This document shows, in pieces, positions 19,583 through 29,263 of a stretch of 64,000 nt of DNA. Both the position numbers and the translations under genes were made by a program. The notes beneath the pieces were generated by a model. The model was not told where the DNA came from. It saw nothing but the letters and a program-made list of their open reading frames with translations, and made no database searches. This DNA is from Palsa-504 sp963800415 (lineage in GTDB: Bacteria > Actinomycetota > Actinomycetes > Streptosporangiales > Streptosporangiaceae): assembly GCA_963800415.1 (NCBI GenBank), contig CAWDBS010000081.1, forward strand, positions 48,811-112,810. Direction: 5' to 3'. Within the stretch, counting starts at the first letter, position 1, and each line of letters starts with the position of its first letter.

Positions 19583-20860
19583 CTACCCAGAACCACGTAG
19601 CGGCACCGACCCCCTGGTCGTGGCGGGCCCGGGACGCCGTCCGGCCGCGTGACGCCCGCCCGGTGGTGACACGTGACGCCACCTGACCGTCAGCACGACC
19701 GCGATAATCGCACCGATACCGCCGCAAATGGCAATGACCGCCGCCGGGGTAATCACCGCGGCCGCGGCGCCGGCCGCCACAAAGGCGGCCCCCTGGCCAA
19801 CGACCACGCCCATGTTGGCAATGCCGAAAGCCTGAGCCCGCCGTTCGTTCGGCACCCTGATGACGAAGGCGGTGTTGGCCGCGATCTGGTAAATGCCGAA
19901 CGTAGCCGACAGCGAGAAAATCACGAGTGAGATGGCAAGATCCGGCTGGAGGGCGGTCAGGACCAGCGTCGCGCAGGTGAGCACGGCCAGCGGCCCCATC
20001 CAGGCGAGCCGCCGGCGCGCGCGGACGTACCGGGTGAACAGCGGCGTGGCGATCATGGTCGCGAATACCGTGGACGCCAGCACCAGACCGGTCGCGATGG
20101 GCCCTCCGCCGAGCTCTCGCGCGTACGGGGCGGCGACTCCCTCGGGAACCGTGTAGAACATCACCAGCCAGCCGAGCAGCAGCAGGGTACGCAGCGCCTG
20201 GTCACCGAAGACCAGCCGGAACCCCTCACGCATACGCACCCACGGGGACAGCGCAGCGGCATCCGGCTCGGCGGCGGCCGGGCGGGCCCGGGTTCCCAGC
20301 CCGATTAACAAGCCGGAAAGCGCGAACGTGACGGAGTCGGCGACGAGCGCGGGGCGCGTGCCGATGAACGCCACCGCCAGTCCCCCGCCGGCCGCGCCGA
20401 GCACCTGGCCGGCCAGGAAGGTCGTCTGGAACACCGCGGCGCCCAGGACATAGCGCTCGCCCTGCAGGATGTCGGGGGTGATGGCGGCCCGTGCCGACTC
20501 GAACGGCGGCGTGAACATCGTGGTCGCGAACAACAGCGCCACCAGGGCCACGAGCGGCACGCCGGGCACCGCCATGGCCGCGACCAGGAGGGCCCGCACC
20601 GCATCGCAGACAACCATGACCGTGCGGCGCGGCCGACGGTCGGCCACGTCGGACAGGAAGAGCCCGCCGACTACCCACGGCAGGTACCCGGCTGCGTACG
20701 TCAGGGCCGCGAACAGCGGCGATCTGGTCTGGTCGTACACCAGCAGGGTGAGCGCGACGAGCGCGAGACGGTCGCCCGTCACCGACAGGATCTCGGAGAA
20801 CCACAGAGCCCGGAACTCGCGGACCGCGAACACGTCGCGGAACGTGGCACGCGGCGGCAC
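19583..20860 (-). CDS. MFS transporter (EntS/MFS_3-like exporter)
   Basis: A 425-residue protein with about 12 hydrophobic segments. FRALWFSEILSVTGDRLALVALTLLVYD and the loop DVADRRPRRTVMVVCDAVRA (motif A) match the MFS_3 group, which includes enterobactin exporters and many actinomycete drug exporters. The C-terminal 30 residues after RWRHVSPPGG are Gly/Arg-rich and may extend past the native end. No substrate can be given. It is transcribed toward the mini-ORF region and has no operon partner. Confidence 0.9.
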   Translation of the reverse strand: MPPRATFRDVFAVREFRALWFSEILSVTGDRLALVALTLLVYDQTRSPLFAALTYAAGYLPWVVGGLFLSDVADRRPRRTVMVVCDAVRALLVAAMAVPGVPLVALVALLFATTMFTPPFESARAAITPDILQGERYVLGAAVFQTTFLAGQVLGAAGGGLAVAFIGTRPALVADSVTFALSGLLIGLGTRARPAAAEPDAAALSPWVRMREGFRLVFGDQALRTLLLLGWLVMFYTVPEGVAAPYARELGGGPIATGLVLASTVFATMIATPLFTRYVRARRRLAWMGPLAVLTCATLVLTALQPDLAISLVIFSLSATFGIYQIAANTAFVIRVPNERRAQAFGIANMGVVVGQGAAFVAAGAAAAVITPAAVIAICGGIGAIIAVVLTVRWRHVSPPGGRHAAGRRPGPATTRGSVPLRGSG

Positions 20861-21040
20861 GGCACCCTTTCGCGATGGCTCTTCGGTTACGTGGCCCTTC
20901 GGTTACTAGCCTCATCATGACCCAGGCGCGCCACGAACCGCAACAAGTGGTACGGAATCGGTCACCCTTGGTTCTTCCCGGCCGAGTGGCTCGCCGCCGT
21001 CGCTGGCGCCGCCACCACCACCCCGCGGGACAATAGCGAT

Positions 21041-22361
21041 GTGAGGAATTCACTGCCGCCGCAGGTCGCGGAGCGGCTCCGCGCACTCCGCGACCGTCCG
21101 GTCGAACCCACCGAGAAGGGTTCCGGGCCGCTGGCCGCGGCCGGGGTGACCGCGGCAGGCCTGGCTGCCGCCCGGCCGGCCCTGCACGCGGCGGGATTCA
21201 GCTACCCGCTGCTGACCCTGCGCGAGACTGCGCTGGCGGGCAACGTCGAGGCGATGGCGGCGTACTGCGAGCGGGCCGGGGTGGCGCTGGCGCCGCACGG
21301 CAAGACCGCCATGTCGCCCGAGCTCGCCGCCCGCCAGCTGGCCCGCGGCGCGTGGGGCATCACCGTCGCGACCATCGGCCAGCTGCGGACCTACCGTGCG
21401 TTCGGCTTCCCCCGGCTGCTACTCGCCAACGAGCTCGTGGACGAGGCGGGCATCGCCTGGCTGGCCGCCGAACTCGCCGCCGATCCCGGCTTCGCGGCCT
21501 ACTGCTACGTCGACAGCGCGGACGGCGTGGCCATCTTGGACCGGGTGCTCAGCCGGCGGCCGCCCGGCCGCCGGCTCCCCGTCCTGGTGGAGATCGGCCA
21601 CGCCCGCGGGCGCACCGGCAGCCGGACCGACGAGCAGGCACTCGAGGTGGCGAAGGCGGCGGCCGCGACCGGCACGCTCCGGGTGGCGGGCGTGGCCGGA
21701 TACGAGGGAAGCATCGGCGCCGGGAGCGAGGCGGAAAGGCTCGAGCTGATCGCGTCGTTCTGTCGCCGGCTCCGGCGCCTGGCCGAGACCCTGGCCGCCG
21801 GAGCTCGGCTCCGGCTCCGGCTCCGGGGACGATGAGGAGCTCATCGTCACGGCCGGCGGCAGCGCGTACTTCGACGTGGTCACCCGCGAGCTGACCGCGG
21901 GCGGCACCGCCGGGCTGACGGTGATCCTGCGCAGCGGCGCCTACCTGACCCACGATCACGGGTACTACGGCACCGTCTCCCCCGCGTCCCGGGATGGCGG
22001 GGGCACGGCGGGCGGGCCGGCGCTGCGGCCCGCGCTCGAGCTGTGGGCGCAGGTGCTGTCCCGGCCCGAACCCGGCCTGGCGCTGCTCGGCGCCGGCCGC
22101 CGCGACGCCGGATTCGACAAGGGCCTGCCGGTGCCGCTGCGCGCCGTGCGCGGAGGCGGGCCGGCCCCGCTTGGCGGCGAGGTGACCGAGCTGAACGACC
22201 AGCACGCGTACCTGCGGCTGGCGGAGCGGACCGCGCTCGCGCCCGGCGACCTGGTGTGCCTGGGCATCTCACATCCGTGCACCACGCTGGACAAATGGCG
22301 GCTGATCCCGGTGGTGAGCGACGACGGCCGGGTAACCGATATGGTGCACGCCTTTTTCTGA
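21041..22361 (+). CDS. D-threonine aldolase / D-serine deaminase-like PLP protein; one +1 frameshift
   Basis: The N-terminal part (21041 to about 21800) is an alanine-racemase-type barrel with the PLP-lysine motif ALAPHGKTAMSPELA. The C-terminal part, one base out of frame (about 21805-22361), carries the D-serine-dehydratase-like domain: GGSAYFDVVTREL, YLTHDHGYYG, FDKGLPVPLRA and HPCTTLDKWRLIPV (His and Cys metal ligands). The join lies in a CCGGCTCCGGCTCCGG stretch and needs removal of one base. Family members cleave or deaminate D-hydroxy amino acids. The gene ends with a stop codon that is itself inside a 15-bp tandem repeat. Confidence 0.8.
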
Positions 22362-22444
22362 GCTGGCGGTTTCTGAGCTGGCCGTTTCTGAGCTGGCCGT
22401 TTCTGAGCTGGCCGTTTCTGAGCTGGCCGTTTCTGAGCTGGCAG
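22355..22444. repeat. 15-bp tandem repeat, six copies, starting at a stop codon
   Basis: Unit TTTCTGAGCTGGCCG. The first copy includes the last Phe codon and TGA of the deaminase gene, so the gene's 3' end has been copied five more times. Four internal copies are identical; the first and last differ at one base. Confidence 0.95.
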
Positions 22445-22448
22445 GGCT

Positions 22449-22564
22449 GCATTCGCGGCGAAAGGACTCCGGCCGGCCTGTTTTCCTTATTCGCGGGACC
22501 CGCCATCGGTGTCCGTTCGGGGTCAATAGATATCCCGAACGGGCCGTGGTGCGTGCTTTGGGTA
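22449..22564. repeat. 116-bp direct repeat, left copy
   Basis: About 90% identical to 25415-25530. It starts GCATTCGCGGCGAA, ends GTGCTTTGGGTA and contains the hairpin CCGTTCGGG / CCCGAACGG. The IS5-type element begins directly after its final TA. Confidence 0.9.
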
Positions 22565-23654
22565 ACGACTTGGTGCGCGATTAGCGTTGGGGCGTGCTGG
22601 CCTGGCGGGTTGGCTCGCTGGAGTTACCGTTCCGCGGCGCGGTCGGAGACCAGGCCGGCGATGGACGGCGTAGGTCTCGTCGAAGTGCTCGCGTCGTCCG
22701 TTGTACCGCTGGAGGGTGCGCCATTGCTTGTGCTCGGCGTTGGCGTGCTCGACGCAGATGCGCTCTGATGACTGCCGGTGGCGCTGCGTCTCGTATTCTG
22801 CGGTCTCTTCCGGGTGGCGCGTTCTTCTTCGGCGAATCAGCGGCGGAGCCTGGACCTGGTCCGGGAATTCCTTGGCCAGCCCCCGGTACCCGGCATCGAC
22901 CTTGGCTTTGACCTGCGGGTACTGGCGGAAGAAGGTCGGCGATGCCCTCGGTGCGGACCGCGGTCTGGTCGTGCATGCGGCCTGGCCGGAACGCCCCGGC
23001 CCACAGGGTGCGGCCCTTCTCGTCGGTGATGACGGTGGCTTTCTTCGTGTTCATACTTCTTCTTGCCCGACACGAACGCCCTGTCGTCCCGGCTTGTTCG
23101 CCCGGGTGGCGCCTGACCTGCACTTCCGTGCCGTCGATCCGCAGCGTGACGCCGCGGGCGGAAGCGTAGGCGAACACGTCGGCCAGGGTGCGCAGCCGGA
23201 TGCCGGGCTCGCCGGGCACGGCGAACCCGCGCGCGGCCAGCAGAGGGCGTACCTCCCCGATCGCGCGGGTGACCGTAGACCGGTGCACCCGGTACAGCTC
23301 CGCCAGCGCCGCGTGCGGAAGCTGGAAGCGCAGGTAGGACGAGGGTGACGATAACCCGGTCGGTGAACGGCAGGGCATGGCCCGGGCCCGCTCCGGCCGC
23401 GCGCAGCCGCTCGTGCTCCCGGCGGGCGAGCAGCCGGTCCTCCTCGGAGGCGGCTCACGGCGAGGCGACCTCCCCGATCAGCCAGGCCAGCCGTGCCGCG
23501 GCTCATCCCGGTCCAGATACGATTCGACAAGGCCGTGCGGGACCAATCCTGACGACACATCGAGATCGTTCCGCACGGCCGCTCGCGTTCCCGGGACCGA
23601 CACGCCGTAAATCAGCAGCTACGCCCCAGGCGTCCTATCGTGCACCAAGTAGTT
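22565..23654. mobile_element. IS5-family-type insertion sequence (degenerate)
   Basis: Imperfect terminal inverted repeats: left ACGACTTGGTGCGCGATTAG from 22565, right the complement of ATCGTGCACCAAGTAGT ending at 23653-23654. Homology extends inward to GGGGCGT. It is flanked on both sides by TA, consistent with a 2-bp target duplication. The single transposase gene is broken. Length is about 1.09 kb. Confidence 0.75.
22581..23560 (-). pseudogene. IS5-type DDE transposase, multiply frameshifted
   Basis: Conserved pieces in different frames: an HTH segment (LPHAALAELYRVHRSTVTRA, then LRTLADVFAYASARGVTLRI), then the catalytic start DGTEVQVRR, then AFVSGKKKK-like sequence, ATVITDEKGRTLWAGAFRPG, MHDQTAVRTEGI, and a scrambled end. 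At least three frame changes are needed, so as given it cannot make a full transposase. The Tnp4-type layout suits IS5-group elements common in actinomycetes. Decay and sequencing indels cannot be told apart here. Confidence 0.75.
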
Positions 23655-23657
23655 AGC

Positions 23658-25407
23658 GCTCGCAGATTATTAACACGCTTATTTCGATTCCGGCACGGGC
23701 GTGATGCCCTGGCTGGCGGCGTACGCGGAGATGTCGGCGAGTGTGTGGAGGCGGGTTGCGGGCGGTCCGGCGGTGGCGAGCCTGTGCTGGTCCAGTAGCG
23801 GCCGGGTCTCCTGGATCGCCCGGCTGACAGTGGTCCGGTCCACGCCGAGCAGCTGGGCCAGCAGGGGGTATGGAAGAGCGAGGTGCTGGTGGAGCAGGGT
23901 GGCCAGGACCCGGTTGGCGAGCGTCAGTTTGGGAGGGGGGCCGGCTCCGGGGGCCCGTTGCCGGTCGCTGCCGCGCCGCTGGTTCCGGTCCTGCTCTCGC
24001 TGTGTCCTCCAGGGGCCTGCCAGCGCGGCGGCCAGATCATGCAGGTCGTTGCGGGGCAGCCCGGTCAGCGCGGGGTGAGCCAGTGTGGCGCGGTCCCATC
24101 CGGCGGGGGCTTGCGGCCCCGGTTCCGCGGGCCCCCGCGCCTGGCCCGTGTCCGGGTGCAGGCAGTAATTCCAGTCGCCGTGGAAGTCGTGGCGGGTGAT
24201 GGGCAGGGCGGCCATCTCCTGGTCGCTGATCTTGACACCGGTCGGGTAGGAGCCGGTGTCGAGCTGCGCGCGTACGGTCAGGCCGGTGCGGGTAGTGGTC
24301 GCGGCGATGGTCTCGACGATGACTTCGTGGCTGGTCAGCGGCCGGCCGCGCCAGTTCATCGAGATCGCGGAGAACAGCCGGTGCTCGATCTTGTTCCACT
24401 TGGAGGTGCCGGGCGGGAAGTGGCACACCGTGATGTCCAGCCCGGTCCCGGCAGCTAGCGCCGCTAGCTCGGCCTTCCAGGCGCGCGTGCGGTAACCGTT
24501 GGATCCCCCGGCATCGGCAGTGATCAGCAGCCCGTCCGCCGCAGGGTAGCCGGGCGAGCCGACCGCCTGCCACCAGCGGCGGATCGACTCGACCGCAAAC
24601 GCCGCGGTGTCGCCGTCGGTGCCCACGTTCACCCAGCCGGTATTGGCCGCCACATCGTAGATCCCGTACGGGACCGCCTTGCCGAGCTTCTTGTCGGGGA
24701 AGTCGTGGTCGTTCACCTGGACCGGATGGCCTTTAGGCTCCCACTCCGCTCCGTTATTGGCGAAGTTGCCGACCTTCTCCTTCTTCTTGGTGCCGACGCT
24801 GATCACCGGCTGGCCGGCGGCAAGGCGCGCGGCAACCTGGTCGCTTATGTAACGGAACTGGGCGTCCCGGTCCGGGTGCTGGCGGCCCTCGATGGTCTTG
24901 GCGTTGCCCTGCAGGCTGAAACCCTCCTCCCGCGGCAGATCACCCACCGTGTCAGCCGAAACCTCGTGGCCCTGCCGGGTCAGCTCGGCGGCTAGGTGGC
25001 GGGTCGACTTCGTTGTCCACTGCAGCGGCGACATCGGATCACCCCGGCTGCCCAGCTGGACCAAAGCCAACAGCGCAGGCCGTAGCCCCGCGTCCAGGTC
25101 AGCCACCCGCTTGCGCCCCCCGCCCGGCCGACGGGCACGGCCCAGCGGCTCCTCGCCGGAATCCAGCTCGGTCACGCCTAGCGCCACCGTCGCCTCACGC
25201 GCCCCGGCGGCCCGCGCCACCAGCCTGATCCCGCCGTGACCCAGCGCCCGGGCCTCGGCCCCCATCAGCAGGCGGCGCTGCCGTTCATCCAGGTGCGGGA
25301 ACAGCACCGTGAACTTCGCCGACAGCGACTCCTCAAACCCCTCCGCAACTCGCATACCACAACAATGACAGCCGGAACGCGAAGCTACGGGTTAATCACC
25401 TGCGAGC
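23658..25407. mobile_element. ISAzo13-like insertion sequence, apparently complete
   Basis: 17-bp terminal inverted repeats: GCTCGCAGATTATTAAC at the left and, on the other strand, GCTCGCAGGTGATTAAC at the right (15 of 17 match). They enclose one full-length transposase gene. It lies 3 bp from the IS5-type element and 7 bp from the right 116-bp repeat. The flanks TTAG/CTAG are the only hint of a target duplication. Confidence 0.8.
23679..25355 (-). CDS. ISAzo13-family transposase with extra C-terminal HTH
   Basis: A 558-residue protein. Family motifs are GGGRKRVADLD, EEGFSLQGNAKTIEG, QHPDRDAQFRYI, the DDE-type strands with TADAGGSNGYRTRAWK, and HFPPGTSKWNKIEHRLFSAI. The core ends about residue 400. 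The last 90 residues (LTLANRVLATLLHQHLALPY, DRTTVSRAIQETRPLL, LHTLADISAYAASQGI) resemble the N-terminal HTH of the neighbouring IS5-type transposase. This may be a standard actinobacterial variant or a domain gain. The frame is intact, so the enzyme may be active. Confidence 0.88.
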   Translation of the reverse strand: MRVAEGFEESLSAKFTVLFPHLDERQRRLLMGAEARALGHGGIRLVARAAGAREATVALGVTELDSGEEPLGRARRPGGGRKRVADLDAGLRPALLALVQLGSRGDPMSPLQWTTKSTRHLAAELTRQGHEVSADTVGDLPREEGFSLQGNAKTIEGRQHPDRDAQFRYISDQVAARLAAGQPVISVGTKKKEKVGNFANNGAEWEPKGHPVQVNDHDFPDKKLGKAVPYGIYDVAANTGWVNVGTDGDTAAFAVESIRRWWQAVGSPGYPAADGLLITADAGGSNGYRTRAWKAELAALAAGTGLDITVCHFPPGTSKWNKIEHRLFSAISMNWRGRPLTSHEVIVETIAATTTRTGLTVRAQLDTGSYPTGVKISDQEMAALPITRHDFHGDWNYCLHPDTGQARGPAEPGPQAPAGWDRATLAHPALTGLPRNDLHDLAAALAGPWRTQREQDRNQRRGSDRQRAPGAGPPPKLTLANRVLATLLHQHLALPYPLLAQLLGVDRTTVSRAIQETRPLLDQHRLATAGPPATRLHTLADISAYAASQGITPVPESK

Positions 25408-25414
25408 CCTAGGC

Positions 25415-25530
25415 GCATTCGCGGCGAAGGGACTCCGGCCGGCATGGTTTCCGTATTCGCGGGAACCGCCATCGGTGTCCGTTCGGGGCACATAAATATC
25501 CCGAACGGGCCGTGGTGCGTGCTTTGGGTA
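25415..25530. repeat. 116-bp direct repeat, right copy
   Basis: Matches 22449-22564 over the full length with about ten substitutions and the same hairpin. It stands 7 bp beyond the ISAzo13-like element. Confidence 0.9.
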
Positions 25531-25596
25531 CGGAAGAATCCGCCCGGGGGGCTGAATGCCCGCTGCCCCCGGCACCTACTTGAGCGGGAGCTGACG

Positions 25597-27181
25597 ATGC
25601 CTGACCAATCACATCCCCTGTGCGACTGCCTGGCAGTGAGCGCGCGCCGCTGGCGGGCGCCACCCCGGCCGGGCAGCTGGACCTCTCCGAGCGGGCCCAG
25701 GTGACGCTGGTGCTGCGCCGCCGGGCCGACATTCCCGCCGATATCGTCGAAGGGCCCACGGTCCTGACGCACGACGAACTCGCCGAGCGCTACGGGGCCG
25801 ACCCGGCCGACGTGGACCTGGTCCGCCAGACGATGACCAGCCTGGGCCTGGAGGTAACACAGGTCCATCCGGCCACCCGCCGGATCAAGGTAGCTGGCCA
25901 GCTCGGCGAGCTGGCCAGCGCGTTCGGCGTCACGTTGGATCTGGTCAGCAGCCCGGGTCCGGGTGGCCAGATGGTTACGCACCGCTATCGCGAGGGCCCG
26001 CTGTACCTGCCCGCCCCGCTGGCCGACGTCGTGCTCGCGGTACTCGGCCTGGACACCCGGCCGCAGGCCCGGGCGCACTTCAGGCCCCGCGCTGCCGCCG
26101 CCCCGGGCTACACCTACGCGCCGAACCAGGTGGCCGGCATCTACCAGTTCCCGGCCGGGACCACCGGCGCGGGCCAGACGATCGCGGTCATCGAACTGGG
26201 CGGCGGTTTCTCCACCAGCGACCTCGCCAGCCTACTTCGGCGGCCTGGGCATCGCGAGTTCCCTCGATCACCGCGGTCGGCGTGGACGGAGCGGCCAACG
26301 CGCCGGGTTCGGATCCGACCGGGGCCGACGTGGAGGTCGCGCTGGACATTGACGTCATCGGCGCGGCCGCGCCCGGCGCGGCGCAGGTCGTGTACTTCGC
26401 GCCGAACAGCGACCAGGGCTTCATCGACGCCATCGCCGCGGCCTCGGGGGGCACCCCGGCACCGATCGCGATCTCGATCAGCTGGGGGCAGTCCGAAGAC
26501 TCGTGGACCACCCAGGGACGCATCGCCATGGACACGGCGATGGCCGACGCGGCCGCGCTGGGCATCACCGTGTGCGTGGCCTCCGGCGACAACGGCAGCG
26601 GCGACGCCGTCGACGACGGCCAGCCGCACGTGGACTTCCCGGCGTCCAGCCCGCACGCGCTGGGCTGCGGCGGAACCAAGCTCCTCGCGGATCCGGCCAC
26701 TGGCGTGATCAGCTCGGAGGTCATATGGAACGAGACGGCCGCCAACGAGGGGGCCGGCGGCGGCGGGGTCAGCGACATGTTCGCCCTGCCGTCCTGGCAG
26801 GCGAACGCGGGAGTCCCGGCCCAGGCCGGCGGGTCCTCGCAGGCTTCGGGTCGCGGTGTGCCCGACGTGGCGGGCAACGCCGACCCGACAACCGGCTACC
26901 AGATCTACTCCGGCGGGCAGGCCCAGGTCGTGGGCGGCACCAGCGCGGTCGCCCCGCTGTGGGCGGCGCTGGTGAGCCGGCTCGCGGAGGGGACCGGCCA
27001 GCGGTTCGGCCTGATCCAGCCGGCCCTGTACGCGAGCGTGACGCCCGGCGCGGCGGTGCCCGGCTTCCGCGACATCACCAGCGGGAACAACGGCGCCTAC
27101 ACGGCCGGCCCCGGCTGGGACGCATGCTCGGGCCTCGGCAGCCCCGACGGCACCGCCCTGCTCACCAGGCTCGAGGGGTGA
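25597..27181 (+). CDS. Sedolisin/kumamolisin-like serine-carboxyl peptidase (S53); frameshifted
   Basis: The pro-domain (VRLPGSERAPL, RYGADPADVDLVRQTM) and mature S53 domain are readable in three frames. ATG 25597 with GGGAG upstream gives MPDQSHP, then a -1 slip leads to GTG 25620. Two +1 slips near 26231 and 26262 join STSDLAS, YFGGLGIASS and ITAVGVDGAAN. Catalytic features are EVALDIDV (Glu and Asp) and GGTSAVAPLWAAL (Ser), plus the Ca-site-like AGPGWDACSGLGSP end. S53 enzymes work at acid pH. No signal peptide is visible. After restoring the frame the length (about 525) is normal. Confidence 0.82.
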
Positions 27182-27189
27182 CCTAGCCG

Positions 27190-27257
27190 CCGGGCGGAGG
27201 CGCCGGCCCACGGCGGCTGGGCCCTCCGCCCGGGCCAGATCACCCCTCCGGGGTGAT
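27190..27257 (+). terminator. Two consecutive hairpins after the sedolisin gene
   Basis: CCGGGCGGAGG / CCTCCGCCCGG (11-bp stem, 22-base loop, 27190-27233), then ATCACCCC-TCC-GGGGTGAT (perfect 8-bp stem, 27239-27257), starting 9 bp past the stop. Confidence 0.7.
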
Positions 27258-27343
27258 GCCCCCGGGCCCGGACCGCGATGAACTGCTGGTATCTCCAGCA
27301 AGGGCCGCCCGTCCGCGCGTCCGTTACCACCCAGGGGGACTCC

Positions 27344-27673
27344 GTGACTACCGACACATCCGTCCTTGATACGCTCATCGATCTGACCGCCGCTTCGGTC
27401 GATCACAGTTCTCTTCCGCCGCGCGATTTCATGCTCGCGAGGCTGGCCGCCCTGATAGCAGTGGACGCGCCGCCTGCCTCCTACCTCGCCAACGCCGACG
27501 CCGCCGAGAAAAGCGGGATAACCGCCGACGACATCGGGGAAGTGATGATCGCGATCGCCCCGATCGTGGGCACGCCCCGGGTGGTCTCGGCGGCCGGGAA
27601 GATCCTCAGGGCCATGGGTCTGGCCATCGCCGTCGGCGACGCCGAGATGGCGGACGATGCCGACACGCCGTAA
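27344..27673 (+). CDS. Carboxymuconolactone decarboxylase-like (AhpD fold) protein without the Cys pair
   Basis: 109 residues from GTG 27344 (preceded by AGGGGG). It reads DFMLARLAALIAVDAPPASYLANADA, KSGITADDIGEVMIAIAPIVGTPRVVSAAGKIL, the helical pattern of the CMD/AhpD fold. The usual CxxC that gives AhpD its peroxidase activity is replaced by VDAPPASY. Such Cys-less members are of unknown function. The C-terminus (DDADTP) and stop lie in a 16-bp tandem repeat. Confidence 0.7.
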   Translation: MTTDTSVLDTLIDLTAASVDHSSLPPRDFMLARLAALIAVDAPPASYLANADAAEKSGITADDIGEVMIAIAPIVGTPRVVSAAGKILRAMGLAIAVGDAEMADDADTP

Positions 27674-27720
27674 TGCCGACAGCCGTAATGCCGACACGCC
27701 GTAATGCCGACACGCCGTAG
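27659..27720. repeat. 15/16-bp tandem repeat across a stop codon
   Basis: CGACACGCCGTAATGC-type units repeat about four times. The first TAA is the stop of the CMD-like gene. One copy is a base shorter (CGACAGCCGTAATGC). Confidence 0.85.
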
Positions 27721-27758
27721 CGGCACAGACAGGGACGATCCGAACGAGAGGTGGACCG

Positions 27759-29250
27759 GTGGCCGTAAATGAAGCCGCGAGCAAGGTCGCGCATATGAGT
27801 CTTGAAGAGCGCCGGGATAAGGGCAAGCTAGCCAGTGACCTGACGCCTCCCTCCAGCCACTCAGGGTGGCAGCCCGGCCCCGGACCGTCCCGATCCCGTC
27901 GCCCTGCTGGAGGAGCAGGACCTCACCCGGGAGCAGGATCTAGTGCCGGTGCGGCATGGCCGGATGATGGTCTCGCCGTTCACCTTCTACCGGGGCGCCG
28001 CCAAGATCATGGCGGCGGACCTGAAGGACACGCCGGTGGCCGGTCTGGGTGCCCAGCTGTGCGGCGACGCTCACCTGTCCAACTTCGGCCTGTTCGCCTC
28101 CCCGGAACGGCGGCTGCTGTTCGACCTGAACGACTTCGACGAGACCCTGCCGGGGCCGTTGGAGTACGACGTGAAGCGGATGGCGGCGAGCTTTACCATC
28201 GCGGCCCGCAACAACGGATTCTCCAAGGCCGACGCGCGTGCGGCGACGCAGACGTCGGTGCGGGCCTACCGGGAGGCCATGGCCGCATTCGCGGAAATGC
28301 CGACGATGGACATCTGGTATGCCCACCTGGACGAGGACGAGCTGAGGGGCGCGATCCGCAGCGCGGTGGCCGGGACGAAGAAGGAAGCCAAGGGGACGAA
28401 GAAGGGAAAGAAGGACAAGAAGGGCGAGGAGCAGGAGAAGCTGGCCCAGCAGGCGCAGAAGCGGGCGGGGAAGGTCGCGGCGAAGGCGCACACCCGGGAC
28501 AGCCTGCAGGCCCTGTCCAAGCTCGGTGAACTGGTCGACGGGCGGTACCAGATCGTCAGCCAGCCGCCGGTCATCGTCCCGGCCCGCGACCTGGCCGCCA
28601 CCTACGGCCTGTCCCCGGACGAGGTTGTCCCGGTGATCCACGAGCAGTTCCGCGCCTACCGGGCCACCCTGCAACCCGACCGGCGCCACCTGCTCGAGCG
28701 GTTCCAGATCGTGGACGCGGCCCGCAAGGTGGTCGGGGTCGGCAGCGTCGGCACCCGCGCGTTCATCGTCCTGCTGCAGGGACGCGACGCCCAGGACCCG
28801 CTCTTCCTGCAGATCAAGGAGGCGACCGCCTCCGTGCTCGAGGCCTACCTGCCCAAGAGCCGCTACGGCCAGCACGGCGCCCGGGTGGTGCACGGACAGC
28901 GGATGATGCAGGCCGCCAGCGACATCTACCTGGGCTGGACCAAGGGACTGGACGTGAACCGCCACTTCTACTGGCGCCAGCTGCGCGACATGAAGGGCTC
29001 GGTGGTGGTCGAGGAGATGCAGCCGATCGGGCTCACCTTCTACGCCCGCATCTGCGGGTGGACCATGGCCCGCGCCCACGCCCGTTCCGGCAACCCCGTC
29101 GCCATCGCCGCCTACCTGGGCGCCAGCGACGCGTTCGACAAGTCGATCACCGACTTCTCGCAGCGTTACGCCGACCAGAACGAGCAAGACTACGAGAATT
29201 TCGTCAAGGCGATCCGGTCCGGACGCCTCCAGGCGGTCGAGGGCATCTGA
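27759..29250 (+). CDS. DUF2252 protein (kinase-like fold); one +1 frameshift near the N-terminus
   Basis: Start GTG 27759 (GAGAGG upstream). The N-terminal frame gives SSHSGWQP; one base later the main frame continues with APDRPDPVALLEEQDLTR and stays open to 29250. Family features are VRHGRMMVSPFTFYRGAA, CGDAHLSNFGLF, FDLNDFDETLPGP and EYDVKRMAASF, which resemble aminoglycoside-kinase-type ATP and metal sites. A Lys-rich insert (KKEAKGTKKGKKDKKGEE) lies mid-protein. The function of the family is not established. A CYTH-like gene follows 13 bp later, suggesting a two-gene unit. Confidence 0.85.
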
Positions 29251-29263
29251 GGGCGCAGCCGAC

